Assembly (NCBI RefSeq): GCF_014897705.1
Contig: NZ_JABUXV010000016.1
Span: 36,680-100,679, forward strand
From: Brachybacterium sp. FME24
Lineage (GTDB): Bacteria; Actinomycetota; Actinomycetes; Actinomycetales; Dermabacteraceae
Direction of reading: 5' to 3'
DNA: 64,000 nt
Under the pieces are notes generated by a model. It was not told the DNA's origin, did no database searches, and saw nothing but the letters and a program-made list of their open reading frames with translations. Positions 1-8,083 of the stretch are shown piece after piece; position 1 is the first letter of the stretch; every line of letters begins with the position of its first letter. The position numbers and the translations under genes were made by a program.

Positions 1-345
1 GCCGTGTGGGACGCCGTGCTGCCCCAGCTCAACGAGTTCGCTCGAGTGCCGGTGTGCGGCCTTGCCGCGAACTACAACGCGACCGCGCTGCCGGAGGGAC
101 CTGATCGCAGCGGGCAGCTGATGGGCTCGGTGCTCGCCAAGAGCCTCACCCTGCGCGGCTTCATCCAGCGGGAGTTCGCCAGCACGATGTTCCCCGACTT
201 CCTGCGCGACATGACCGGCTGGGTCACGTCCGGCCAGGTCCAGTACACCGAGGACATCACCCAGGGCCTGGACAGCACCCCCGAGGCATTCGTCGGCATG
301 CTGCGCGGCGCGAACTTCGGCAAGGCGATCGTTCAGGTCTCCTGA
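1..345 (+). CDS. NADP-dependent zinc-type oxidoreductase (MDR family), C-terminal part
   Basis: Reading frame open from base 1, so the start lies outside the window; 114 residues remain and the stop is TGA at 343-345. The visible segment has the C-terminal end of medium-chain NADP-dependent alkenal/ketone reductases: a GLAANYN-like turn, then LAKSLTLRGFI and a final GxxxGKAIVQV strand, which in this family closes the Rossmann and substrate domains. These enzymes reduce alpha,beta-unsaturated carbonyls or quinones in the cytoplasm. Nothing can be said about the N-terminal half. A GC-rich hairpin follows the stop. Confidence 0.75.
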   Translation, partial: AVWDAVLPQLNEFARVPVCGLAANYNATALPEGPDRSGQLMGSVLAKSLTLRGFIQREFASTMFPDFLRDMTGWVTSGQVQYTEDITQGLDSTPEAFVGMLRGANFGKAIVQVS

Positions 346-350
346 CGGAG

Positions 351-385
351 GGGCCCGGGTGGCATGCCTCTCACTGCCCGGGCCC
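351..385 (+). terminator. GC-rich hairpin after oxidoreductase
   Basis: A 9-bp perfect stem (GGGCCCGGG / CCCGGGCCC) with a 17-nt loop starts 5 nt after the stop codon of the preceding gene. No T-tract follows, as is common for actinobacterial terminators. Confidence 0.5.
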
Positions 386-387
386 GG

Positions 388-417
388 TTGGGCGCTGCCG
401 GTGGACCCTGCTAGCCT
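388..417 (+). promoter_or_regulatory. Candidate promoter for tRNA-Phe
   Basis: TTGGGC (388-393), 18-bp spacer, TAGCCT (412-417); the tRNA body starts 23 nt after the -10 box. Assigned from position and partial consensus only. Confidence 0.35.
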
Positions 418-440
418 GGTCCTCGGTCGCTTGCGGCCAT

Positions 441-516
441 GGCTCTGTAGCTCAGTTGGTAGAGCGTTCGACTGAAAATCGAAAGGTCACCGGATCGACG
501 CCGGTCGGAGCCACCA
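441..516 (+). tRNA. tRNA-Phe (GAA)
   Basis: A 76-nt cloverleaf. The acceptor arm GGCTCTG pairs with CGGAGCC (one G-T pair), the anticodon loop CTGAAAA carries GAA at positions 34-36, the T-arm contains GGTCGGA-side pairing around GATCGACGCC, the discriminator is A, and the 3' CCA is encoded (514-516). It is followed at once by a strong terminator. Confidence 0.96.
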
Positions 517-548
517 CAGAAAACCCCCGCCTAGGCGGGGGTTTTCTG
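517..548 (+). terminator. Perfect palindromic terminator after tRNA-Phe
   Basis: A 32-bp perfect inverted repeat centred at 532/533. The stem has a run of A, then CCCCCGC, and returns as GCGGGGG followed by TTTT, so it works as an intrinsic terminator on the + strand and is symmetric enough to act on the - strand too. Confidence 0.9.
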
Positions 549-629
549 TTTCTCGCAGTCGCGCGCACGACGGGGGCGTTCGATCTGTGCAGCTCCGCAG
601 ACACGGGCTCAGGTCACGGGAGTCCGTGC

Positions 630-1727
630 TCAGTAGCCGCGGCGGATCGGCATGGTCGCGCAGCGAACTCCGCCACCGCCTCGGGAAACCCCCTCAAAAC
701 TGAAATCTCCGATGATCTCGACATCTCGTTTCACGAGCTCTTCGATCAGCCGGGTGTGCTCATTGGGGATGATGACCTTGTTCTGCTCCACGCACACCGT
801 GTTGCAGCCCATGACGTGAGCCTCATCGGCAGTCGCCTCGATGATCTCCCAGTCCGCAATGGGCTCGGGAAGGCCATCCAGAAAGGCATCGCGGTGGCAG
901 ACGGCAAGGCCCGGTCGCACCACGGCCAGGACGCAGTCCAGATGCAGCCAGTGATGCTGAAGGCGAACCTCGTGGAAGTCCAGCCCTTCGAAGTGGCGAC
1001 GAAGCCAATTCACTCCGGCCTTGTTGGAGGCCAGGCCGGAAGCGCCCACCAGCACCGTGTTGTCCAGCACGAAGACGTCGCCACCTTCCAGGAAGGGCCC
1101 CGGCTCCTCGGGGACATCGCGGTGAAGTTCAGTCGGGACAGGTTGTGGCACAGCCAAGTGCCGGGCAGCGGGATCGGCCTCGGCCAACTCGGTCAGATCA
1201 TCACGGAAGCCGAAGACCTCCTTGCGGCGAAAGGGCATCATCACGGCTCCGTCGATCATGGTGTCGTGAAGGGCCAGCACCGGGTCGCGCGCGTAGATCG
1301 GTATCCCGCCGGGCTGGACGAACTCATACTCGGCGGCGGTGAGCGTGCGGGGCCGTCGCACCCGCACACCGTGGGACTCGTACACCGCCACCAGGGATTC
1401 GATCTCCTGCTCGAAGAGTTCGAGCACCTCTGGCGGGTGCGCCTCTCGCATCGTCATGCCAGCGTTGCGGTCCATGTCATCGGCAAATTCAGCCCCCATG
1501 TACTGCAGTACCGAGTAGCTCGACGCCGGCAGCGGCGCGTCATAGTCGTAGGCGCCGACGAAGACGTCCTGCAGCCGGTCGAACTCATTGGGCATCCAGA
1601 CCCCTGGTTCCGAAGAGAGTTCGACCTCTCCCTGGTCGCCGGGGGAGGCACAGGCGGCGATTCCGCTCGCGGCGGTGGCCACCATGGCGGCGCTGAACAG
1701 GCTTCGGCGATTGAACTGTCCGGTCAT
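630..1727 (-). CDS. Tat-exported lipoprotein of the amidinotransferase/arginine deiminase fold
   Basis: 365 aa from the ATG at 1727, chosen because GAGGG lies just upstream; an in-frame extension to 1802 lacks a signal. Residues 5-26 are a twin-arginine signal (NRRSLF, R7-R8) ending in a lipobox IAAC with C26, so the protein is probably exported folded and lipid-anchored. The body has the pentein fold: EGGDVF near the middle, HLDCVL and AVCH strands, and a C-terminal GGGGVRCATMPI whose Cys (about residue 356) is the expected nucleophile. Family members transfer or hydrolyse guanidino groups (amidinotransferases, arginine or agmatine deiminases). The exact substrate is not deducible. It is transcribed alone. 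Confidence 0.75.
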   Translation of the reverse strand: MTGQFNRRSLFSAAMVATAASGIAACASPGDQGEVELSSEPGVWMPNEFDRLQDVFVGAYDYDAPLPASSYSVLQYMGAEFADDMDRNAGMTMREAHPPEVLELFEQEIESLVAVYESHGVRVRRPRTLTAAEYEFVQPGGIPIYARDPVLALHDTMIDGAVMMPFRRKEVFGFRDDLTELAEADPAARHLAVPQPVPTELHRDVPEEPGPFLEGGDVFVLDNTVLVGASGLASNKAGVNWLRRHFEGLDFHEVRLQHHWLHLDCVLAVVRPGLAVCHRDAFLDGLPEPIADWEIIEATADEAHVMGCNTVCVEQNKVIIPNEHTRLIEELVKRDVEIIGDFSFEGVSRGGGGVRCATMPIRRGY

Positions 1728-2021
1728 ATCTTTTCCCTCACTGGTCCTTGGCGCCCTATCGCGCTTTGCTGTGAGCGAAGCTGCCATACGATTGCGGAAC
1801 AAGGATCCTTCGAATTGATGGGCGCGGCCTTCCGCGCATTTTGCTCATCGTGTGACGCTCAGGTTGTTTCGTCATGAAACGGATCGCCCGCAGGCTTCGT
1901 TTCCGACCACCAGTCAGCATTTCCGGCCGAACGAGGATTGAGCGCTCATTGGTATGACGGAGGCGGTCCACCGCCGGGGCGTCGCCGGCGATGGCCAGCA
2001 GCGGGCCTCGTCGAGAAGGAG

Positions 2022-2417
2022 TCAGGACTGCGGAGTTGCTCCAGACGAACTCCGCGGCGAAGGTTCCGCCGATCGCGGGCCGGGGATGACGTCCGTTGCC
2101 CGGTGCGGATGCTCGACACCCGCGAACAGTGCGACTGTGCCTTCGGCATTCGCCGTGCGCAGCGAGATGATCTCCTGGTAGGCCGCGGAGTCGTACCAGG
2201 CGGCCGCAGCAGTCGAGGTGGGGAACTCGATGACGATCAGGTCTTCCGGCCACGTGTTCTCCTTCTCCAGAGCGGACGACCCGTGGATGAGGAATCGGCC
2301 AGCGAACGGTGCCAGCGTGGCGTCGATCCGTCGCAGGTACTCGATGATGTCCTCGCCCATCGAGACCCTGCTCAGCAAGCCGACGGCATAGCTCCGCGTC
2401 GTCGTGATGTCGTCCAT
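2022..2417 (-). CDS. DUF1330 family protein
   Basis: 131 aa. The start at 2417 (MDDITTTRSY) follows a purine-rich GAGAGAGAGCAGAG ribosome site; an upstream in-frame ATG would add 21 residues without one. The sequence has the DUF1330 ferredoxin-like pattern: a first strand YAVGLLSRV, a helix IIEYLRRIDATLAPFAGRFLIHG, then the PEDLIVIEFPTSTAAAAWYDSAAYQEII signature segment in which an aspartate/tyrosine pair precedes the terminal helix. Function in the family is unknown. The last 25 residues are low complexity. Confidence 0.8.
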   Translation of the reverse strand: MDDITTTRSYAVGLLSRVSMGEDIIEYLRRIDATLAPFAGRFLIHGSSALEKENTWPEDLIVIEFPTSTAAAAWYDSAAYQEIISLRTANAEGTVALFAGVEHPHRATDVIPGPRSAEPSPRSSSGATPQS

Positions 2418-2489
2418 ATCTCTGCTCTCTCTCTGGAGCCCGAGCCCCGTGAATATGATGTTCGTGGGGTTCTCCATCAACCCTTCCGG

Positions 2490-2549
2490 TCACGGACAAG
2501 CGCCGCTCTGAACACTTCACAGAGGTTCACGTGCTGCTCCTGTCCGTGA
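2490..2549. repeat. Long-range inverted repeat between divergent genes
   Basis: TCACGGACA (2490-2498) and TGTCCGTGA (2541-2549) are perfect complements 42 nt apart, in the gap between the DUF1330 gene and the histidine kinase. It could be a paired regulator site or chance; no other signal supports either. Confidence 0.25.
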
Positions 2550-2661
2550 TGCACCCAGTCCAGCAGCTCCCGGCCGCGTGCGAGAGTGTCTGACTGTCAC
2601 CGCTCCCCCGGCACTTCTCCCGCGACATCCGTGACTTCTGTCATGCACATATGGTGGGGAC

Positions 2662-3861
2662 ATGAGCATCGCGTCCGCCCCGGGCACCGCGACCGCGCAC
2701 CGGGAGCTGCGGCTCGCGCGGCACGTCAGCGTGGCCTGGTGGTACACGGCGAGCGGGGTCCTCCTCTGGCAGGCGCCGTTGGTCCTGACCTGGAGCGCAA
2801 CGCTGCAGCACGCCGGCTCCGCCCTGGATTCGGTGGCCGTCGTGGCCATCGGCGGCGTCCTGTGGATCGCTGCCTCTGCACCCCTGGTCCTGGGCTACCG
2901 ATCTCGCGACGCCAAAGCACCGCGGATGAGGCGGCGCACCGTCCTGCTGCCGCTGACGATCGGCCTCGTCTACGGCGGGGCGGTCTGGGCCGTCAGCGGC
3001 ATCTGGGTCATCTCGGCTGCGCCCGTCCTGCAGATCCTCGTGCTGGTGCACTGGCCGCGCGGCGTGCGCCTCCGGATCCTGGTCGCGGCGACGCTCCTCC
3101 TGGCCTCACTATGGCTCGTCGACACCCGCCTGACCCTCCCGCAGATGGCGGCGGACGAGGCCACGCTCTGGTGGCCCCTGGGCCTGTTCACGATCGCCAC
3201 GCCCCCGCTGACGGTGATGTCGCTGTGGTGGTGGGATGTGCTCGTGTCGCTGGACCGCGCACGCGCCGCGGAGGCACGGCTCGGGGCGACGCAGGAACGA
3301 CTGCGGATGGCCACGGATGTGCACGATCTGCAGGGGCACCATCTGCAGGTGATCGCACTGCAGCTGGAGCTCGCCGAGAGGCTGATGCCGCAGGACCCCT
3401 CGGCCTCGCTGGAGCAGGTGCAGGCCGCGCGGGCGAGTGTCGATGCCGCACGGCAGGAGACTCGTGATCTTGCGACGCGGTTCCGATCCGTGCCTCTGGG
3501 TGATGAGATCGCCAATGCAGTGGATCTGCTGAGGGCTGCGGGGACGAGGGCCAAGGCTTCCCTCGCTCCGGATACCGAGCACGCGCCAGCGGATGTGCTC
3601 GGACCGGTCATCCGCGAGACGACCACGAATGTGCTCCGTCACGGCTCGGGCACATGGGCCAGGCTCTCGCTGACCCACGATGGACAGGCGTGGCGCTACG
3701 AGATATCCAATGATCGCGCGGCCGGAGCGGACGACTCGGACGGCTCCGGACTGGAGGGGATCGCCCGCCGTGTGGGCGAGGCGGGCGGTTCCCTCGAGGT
3801 GAGTCGAGGGCGAAGCGATTTCACGGTGGTCGTCACCGTGCCGGGCGGAGGCGTGACGTGA
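2662..3861 (+). CDS. Sensor histidine kinase, DesK/NarX-like (HisKA_3)
   Basis: 399 aa membrane sensor. Residues about 15-190 form five or six hydrophobic segments with almost no extracellular loop, so the signal is probably sensed in or at the membrane. A coiled stretch (about 195-218) leads to the dimerisation box HDLQGHHLQ with phospho-acceptor H221, then the HATPase domain with an N-box ETTTNVLRH and G-box GSGLEGIARR. The start ATG has GGTGGGG upstream and TATGGT 6 nt before it, so it may be translated with or without a leader. It overlaps the response regulator by 4 nt, so the two are a coupled pair. The signal is unknown. Confidence 0.9.
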   Translation: MSIASAPGTATAHRELRLARHVSVAWWYTASGVLLWQAPLVLTWSATLQHAGSALDSVAVVAIGGVLWIAASAPLVLGYRSRDAKAPRMRRRTVLLPLTIGLVYGGAVWAVSGIWVISAAPVLQILVLVHWPRGVRLRILVAATLLLASLWLVDTRLTLPQMAADEATLWWPLGLFTIATPPLTVMSLWWWDVLVSLDRARAAEARLGATQERLRMATDVHDLQGHHLQVIALQLELAERLMPQDPSASLEQVQAARASVDAARQETRDLATRFRSVPLGDEIANAVDLLRAAGTRAKASLAPDTEHAPADVLGPVIRETTTNVLRHGSGTWARLSLTHDGQAWRYEISNDRAAGADDSDGSGLEGIARRVGEAGGSLEVSRGRSDFTVVVTVPGGGVT

Positions 3862-4460
3862 TCCGGGTGCTGCTCGCAGACGATGAGGCGATGATCCGCT
3901 CAGCGCTGGCGGCCCTGCTGCGACTGGAGGCGGATATCGAGGTGGTCGCGGAGTGCGCAGACGGCACCCAGGCACTCGCCGAGGCGACTCGTCTCGTGCC
4001 GGATGTCTGTCTGCTGGATCTGGAGATGCCGGGCCTGGACGGGGTCGAGGTGGCCGAGGGGCTGGCGCGCCGGGTGGCCACGCGATGCGTCGTGGTGACC
4101 CGACACGCTCGCCCGGGTGTGCTCCGGCGGGCGCTCTCCTCGGGCGTGTCCGGCTTCGTGCCGAAGACTCGAGGAGCGGGCGACATGGCCGAGGTCATTC
4201 GCCGAGTCGCCGCCGGAGGTCGCTATGTCGACCCGGAGATCGCCGCGGATGCCCTCAGCGATGAGCGGTGCCCGCTGACCGATCGTGAACTCGATGTGCT
4301 GCGCTCCGGGCGACGCGGCGAGACGACCGGGCAGATCGCCCGTGCCCTGTCGCTCGCTCCTGGGACGGTGCGCAATCATGTCTCGACGGTGCTTGGCAAG
4401 CTCGGAGTGCGCACACGGCAACAGGCGGTGCTCCTGGCTGAGGAACGCGGCTGGATCTGA
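3858..4460 (+). CDS. NarL/FixJ-family response regulator, DesR-like
   Basis: 200 aa, GTG start inside the kinase stop (GTGA). The receiver domain has the acid pocket D8/D9, phospho-acceptor D54 in LLDLEMPG, a switch Thr/Ser region and the Lys of GFVPKTRG. The LuxR-type helix-turn-helix occupies about 140-200 (LTDRELDVLRSGRRGE, then GTVRNHVSTVLGKLG). It acts as a DNA-binding regulator controlled by phosphotransfer from the adjacent kinase. Targets are not evident: the next gene is convergent, so regulation of a distant membrane or lipid gene is possible. Confidence 0.92.
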   Translation: MIRVLLADDEAMIRSALAALLRLEADIEVVAECADGTQALAEATRLVPDVCLLDLEMPGLDGVEVAEGLARRVATRCVVVTRHARPGVLRRALSSGVSGFVPKTRGAGDMAEVIRRVAAGGRYVDPEIAADALSDERCPLTDRELDVLRSGRRGETTGQIARALSLAPGTVRNHVSTVLGKLGVRTRQQAVLLAEERGWI

Positions 4461-4552
4461 GGTGCTCGGAGTGGCCCTCGAGTGGGCCCTGGACGAACCA
4501 GACCGACTCGATTCCCCGGTCGCGAAGGGCGGGACGTTCCGGACCACCGCGC

Positions 4553-5170
4553 TCAGGAAGCCCTCGCGAAGGCTGCGCGGAGGGCGGCGATGCCCGCGTG
4601 GACGGTACGCTCCGCGCTCCCGCCATGGCCCTGCGCGTGGAGCCTCGCGTACGTCGGTGCCACTGCACTGTCGACCCCGGCAACGTGCTCGCCTCGCGCG
4701 ACGTGTGCGGTGGTCGCGCTGCCGATGACGAAGTTGGACAAGGCGTAGGCAAGGGTCAGCGGCTCCGCGACCTCGAGCTCCACGAGGAGCACCGTCAGCC
4801 GTTCGGACAGCCTCAGGTAGTGCGGTCCCCGCGGGGGACGCATCGCGACCACCTGGCAGGCCCAGCGGTGACGGACCAGGTGCCGGTAGTAGGCGAGCAT
4901 CAGGTCGTCGATATCGTCCTCGACGAGCGCTCGAGCCATATCGGGATCGTTCCCGAGTGCGTCGTCGAGTGCGAGGTCGAACAGGTCCTCCGCGGACTCG
5001 ACGCGTGAGTAGAGGCTCGCCGGTGCCACACCCAGACGACCAGCCACGGCGCGCACCGTCACAGCCCGCAGGCCACCGTCATCGAGGAGGTCGACGGAGG
5101 CGCGGGCGACGTCGTGGACGTGGACGGCCCGTGCCCGCCGTGCGGGCTTGACGTGATCCCAGTAGCTCAT
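4553..5170 (-). CDS. TetR-family transcriptional regulator
   Basis: 205 aa from the ATG at 5170 (a second ATG at 5176 is equally open). The HTH covers residues about 15-60 (ASVDLLDDGGLRAVTVRAVA, then LGVAPASLYSRVESAEDLF). The C-terminal ligand domain is of the TetR_C type with no recognisable ligand. It is divergent from the GNAT gene at 5208, and the 37-bp gap contains a perfect 6-bp-arm palindrome overlapping both -10 regions, so it very likely represses itself and the acetyltransferase. Confidence 0.88.
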   Translation of the reverse strand: MSYWDHVKPARRARAVHVHDVARASVDLLDDGGLRAVTVRAVAGRLGVAPASLYSRVESAEDLFDLALDDALGNDPDMARALVEDDIDDLMLAYYRHLVRHRWACQVVAMRPPRGPHYLRLSERLTVLLVELEVAEPLTLAYALSNFVIGSATTAHVARGEHVAGVDSAVAPTYARLHAQGHGGSAERTVHAGIAALRAAFARAS

Positions 5171-5178
5171 AGCCACAG

Positions 5179-5198
5179 ACTAACCACACTATGTTAGT
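5179..5198. promoter_or_regulatory. Likely TetR operator in a divergent promoter
   Basis: ACTAAC-N8-GTTAGT perfect inverted repeat. TATGTT (5190-5195) is a plausible -10 for the GNAT gene on the + strand and TAGTGT (5191-5186) for tetR on the - strand. Both lie inside the palindrome, so one bound dimer would block both promoters. Confidence 0.65.
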
Positions 5199-5207
5199 TT
5201 TGTTTGC

Positions 5208-5768
5208 ATGCTCGACGCCTCGATCCTCCCGCTCGAGAACACTCGAGCTCGGCTCCGACCCCTCCACCCCGACGACGCCATGGCCTTCGCCCAAGGCACC
5301 GACGACCCCGCGGTGCGCCAGTTCGGGCACCTGCCCCAGCCCGAGTACACACCGGCGTCGGTGCGAGCAATGATCGAGCAGGATGCCTCCCCGGGCCTGG
5401 AACGCGGCGATCTCGCCGTCCTGGCCATGGCCCGCGCCCGGACCGACATGTTCGCGGGCAGCCTGGTGATCTTCGGCGTCAGCGCAGAGAGCGCCGAGGT
5501 CGGGTTCTGGCTCCATCCGGCACATCGCGGCTCCGGCATCACGAGCGCGGCCCTCGACCTCGCCGCCGAACTCTCCCGACGCAGCGGTCTGCGAGAGCTG
5601 ACTGCGAGGACCCTGCCGGAGAATGTCGCGTCCCAGCGCGTCCTCGACGAGGCCGGCTTCACGCTCCAGGGCCGCGACACCGGTACGGCCCCATCGGGCC
5701 ACCGGGCTGAACTGCTGCACTACGCGCATCTGCTCCGCGACGGTCCGCGGGAGAACGGATCAGCCTGA
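5208..5768 (+). CDS. GNAT-family N-acetyltransferase (RimJ/RimL-like)
   Basis: 186 aa. The N-terminal LENTRARLRPLHPDDAMAF is typical of RimJ/RimL-type GNAT enzymes. The acetyl-CoA site is the VGFWLHPAHRGSGITSAAL segment (the R-G-x-G pyrophosphate loop, here RGSGI), followed by LTARTLPENVASQRVLDEAGF, the conserved motif B Asn and the ExxGF turn. It transfers acetyl groups to an amine, on a protein N-terminus, antibiotic or small molecule; which one cannot be told. No SD is visible before the ATG. It is probably repressed by the divergent TetR protein. Confidence 0.85.
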   Translation: MLDASILPLENTRARLRPLHPDDAMAFAQGTDDPAVRQFGHLPQPEYTPASVRAMIEQDASPGLERGDLAVLAMARARTDMFAGSLVIFGVSAESAEVGFWLHPAHRGSGITSAALDLAAELSRRSGLRELTARTLPENVASQRVLDEAGFTLQGRDTGTAPSGHRAELLHYAHLLRDGPRENGSA

Positions 5769-5849
5769 AGGGTGCGCACACGGCGGGCCACTCGGTTCCG
5801 CAGCACCCTCGGCTGCGCCGGCCGAGGCCGCCGAACGGCTGACGCGAAG

Positions 5850-5868
5850 CCGAGGCACGACGCCTCGG
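5850..5868. terminator. Hairpin between convergent genes
   Basis: CCGAGGC-ACGAC-GCCTCGG, a 7-bp stem with a 5-nt loop, in the 137-bp gap between the convergent GNAT and flavin monooxygenase genes. Candidate bidirectional terminator. Confidence 0.45.
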
Positions 5869-5905
5869 GCCCCTTCGACCTCGCGCCAGCGAGGCTGCCG
5901 GCTCC

Positions 5906-7132
5906 TCACTGCGCTGCAGACGGGATGCGCGAGAAGTCCTCCTCGTCGAACGACGCGAACAATTCGACCAGGCCTCGGGGAGCGTCCGGCGCGAAGATCA
6001 TCTCCAGGTTGTCGGCGGAGCCCTGCGCCAGCTCCGCAGAGCGGGAGAACATCGCGGCCTCATACCGAGCAAGCGCGGACTCGACGTCGCCCGGGTGGTT
6101 CGCGAGCGACAGCGCCAGCTCGGCGCCGTCGTACATGGCGAGGTTGGCACCCTCCCCTCCGAAGGGGGACATCACGTGCGCAGCGTCTCCCAGCAGGGTG
6201 ACCCCGGGCATGCGATCCCAGGAGTGTCCGACCGGGAGGGCATGGATGCGACGCGGGATCGGCGCGGAGTCCGCGTGGATGATCATGCCGCGCAGCGCCT
6301 CTCCCCACCCGTCGAGGAGCTCGAGCACGGCAGTCTTCGCGGCTTCGACATCAGTGAAGTCGATGGTGTCCACCCAGTTCTCCGGAGCACGGTGCCCGGC
6401 GTAGACGTGGAGGCTTCCGTCGCTCTCCTTGTGTCCCAGAATGCCGGTGGATCCACCGAGTGCGAACAGCATCCCCTCGCCCATGACTGCGGACTGCTCG
6501 GGGTGATCGACATCGGCGTTATCGAGGTCGACCTCGATGAACGAGATCCCCGAGTACTCGGGGGTCGCGTCGGACAGGAGCGGTCGCACCTTCGACCACG
6601 CCCCGTCGGCTCCGACCAGCAGATCGGTGCTGAGCCTGCTTCCGTCCGACAGCTCGACCTCGTGACGACCGAACTGTCCGTCCACGGGCCGCACGGCGAT
6701 GACCTTGCTGCCCCACCGGACCGTGCCGACGTCAAGGGAATCCAGAAGCAGTTCGCGGAGACTGCCGCGGTCGATCTCGGCGCGCTCGAGGGCGCCTGAA
6801 TCCAGGTCGTCGCGAAGAACTGTGGCGTGCTTGTCGAGAATGCGCATCGCCTCCCCGCCCTGGTGGATGCGGGTGAGGAACTTTTCGTGCAGCCGTGCCG
6901 TGCGCAGCGCCTTCTGCCCCGTCTCGTCGTGGATGTCGAGCATGCCGCCCTGGGTGCGGCCATGACGATCGGGTTCGAGCTCGAGAACGGTCACGGCGAA
7001 CCCGTGCAGCTGCAGCACGCGCGCGGTGGTGAGACCGCCGAGGCCGCCGCCCACGATGAGCACGGGGGCGTGCGGGGAGGCAGTGGTGTCGGGTGAGTCG
7101 GTGGGGTCCGGGATATCGGTCGTATCAGTCAT
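5906..7132 (-). CDS. TetX-like FAD-dependent monooxygenase
   Basis: 408 aa from the ATG at 7132 (AAGGAG 8 nt upstream). The N-terminal FAD Rossmann motif is VGGGLGG (28-33) and is followed by the TetX-type RTQGGMLDIH segment. The second FAD motif is LLGDAAHVMSPFGGEG (about 315), and a C-terminal helix resembles that of TetX. By overall layout it belongs with class A flavoprotein hydroxylases of the TetX/tetracycline destructase branch, which hydroxylate aromatic polyketides using NADPH and O2. Whether tetracyclines are substrates is unknown. It lies 56 bp downstream of a TetR gene on the same strand, suggesting an inducible tetR-monooxygenase operon. The first 20 residues are an acidic, Asp/Thr/Pro-rich extension. 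Confidence 0.85.
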   Translation of the reverse strand: MTDTTDIPDPTDSPDTTASPHAPVLIVGGGLGGLTTARVLQLHGFAVTVLELEPDRHGRTQGGMLDIHDETGQKALRTARLHEKFLTRIHQGGEAMRILDKHATVLRDDLDSGALERAEIDRGSLRELLLDSLDVGTVRWGSKVIAVRPVDGQFGRHEVELSDGSRLSTDLLVGADGAWSKVRPLLSDATPEYSGISFIEVDLDNADVDHPEQSAVMGEGMLFALGGSTGILGHKESDGSLHVYAGHRAPENWVDTIDFTDVEAAKTAVLELLDGWGEALRGMIIHADSAPIPRRIHALPVGHSWDRMPGVTLLGDAAHVMSPFGGEGANLAMYDGAELALSLANHPGDVESALARYEAAMFSRSAELAQGSADNLEMIFAPDAPRGLVELFASFDEEDFSRIPSAAQ

Positions 7133-7188
7133 CTGAGGCTCCTTCAGGCCGGCCGCCCTCGTGCGGCGGACCCGGGGGTCGGTGGTGG

Positions 7189-7890
7189 TTACTGGGTGAC
7201 GGGCTGAGGAGTGGCGACGATCCCGGCGATCTGTGCGCGCAGGGTCCATTCCCACCGCTGCTCCGGTGCTCCCGCGAGCAGAGCATCAGCGTGGGCGGCG
7301 AGGTAAGGGGTCTTCGCCGACGTGGAGGCGCGGACGGCGGCGAACAGGGCGTCGAGCTCTTCGTCCGCACTCATACCTGTGTCGGTGTCGCCTGTCTCGT
7401 GAGGGGCATGCTCTGCTGCATTGGCGGTCGCCACCAGCAGCAGGAGATCGGCACCCCAGGTCGCCTGGCCCGGAGAGATCCCCGCCCCGTCGATGAAGAG
7501 TTCGATCAGCCTGTCGAACACGGCGAAGAGGGTGGGGCCCGAGGGCCGCTGCACGAGCGCGGACCGCGCGAGGCCGTGGTAGCGCACGATCACATCCCGA
7601 TACGCGGTGACCAGCTGCTCGACCTCCTCCTGCCACGGACGGTCGTGGGGCATCTGGATCTCGCCCAGCACCTCGTCGAGCACCGCGGCGTGCAGTTCTG
7701 CAGTATTGCGGATGTAGACGTACAGCGATGCCGGCCCGGTCTCGAGCTCTGCCGCCACCCGCCGCATCGTGGCCTTCTTCAGGCCTTCGCGGCGCATGAT
7801 GTCGATCGTGACGTCGATGATCCACTGACGTGACAGCGGTGGTTTCGCGGGACGGTCGCGCCGGCTCCGAGGTTCCGAAGATTCCACCAT
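7189..7890 (-). CDS. TetR-family regulator of the monooxygenase
   Basis: 233 aa from the ATG at 7890 (GTG at 7893 also possible; GAGGGGG upstream). The HTH is at about 25-70 with MRRVAAELETGPASLYVYIR. The C-terminal domain resembles the tetracycline-repressor-like C-terminal fold and carries an acidic stretch near 175. It is upstream of, and co-directional with, the TetX-like gene. Three copies of a perfect GAACATGTTC palindrome stand 68-122 bp upstream of its start, the expected arrangement for an autorepressor that also controls the monooxygenase. Confidence 0.88.
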   Translation of the reverse strand: MVESSEPRSRRDRPAKPPLSRQWIIDVTIDIMRREGLKKATMRRVAAELETGPASLYVYIRNTAELHAAVLDEVLGEIQMPHDRPWQEEVEQLVTAYRDVIVRYHGLARSALVQRPSGPTLFAVFDRLIELFIDGAGISPGQATWGADLLLLVATANAAEHAPHETGDTDTGMSADEELDALFAAVRASTSAKTPYLAAHADALLAGAPEQRWEWTLRAQIAGIVATPQPVTQ

Positions 7891-7957
7891 CACTCGCTCA
7901 CCCCCTCTGTCATAGCCTGCTCCGCTGCCATATCCTGCACCGTCCTCACACTCACCG

Positions 7958-8012
7958 GAACATGTTCGGGACGAACATGTTCGTTCGATGCGACGATAAC
8001 GAACATGTTCGT
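7958..8012. promoter_or_regulatory. Triple palindromic operator
   Basis: Three perfect copies of GAACATGTTC at 7958-7967, 7973-7982 and 8001-8010. The second and third share the longer palindrome ACGAACATGTTCGT. Centre spacings are 15 and 28 bp. They lie between the TetR gene and the convergently placed small gene ending at 8084, on the promoter side of tetR. Confidence 0.75.
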
Positions 8013-8083
8013 CGTTGTCCAGAGTGGGCGGGGGTCTGCCGGTGAGGTGCGACGACGCAAACGCTCGCGCTACCTCTGAGCAC

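Noticed and set aside
456..1877. 473-codon + frame over the tRNA and the amidinotransferase-like gene
   Set aside because: It starts within tRNA-Phe and has no recognisable domain; antisense artefact of GC bias.
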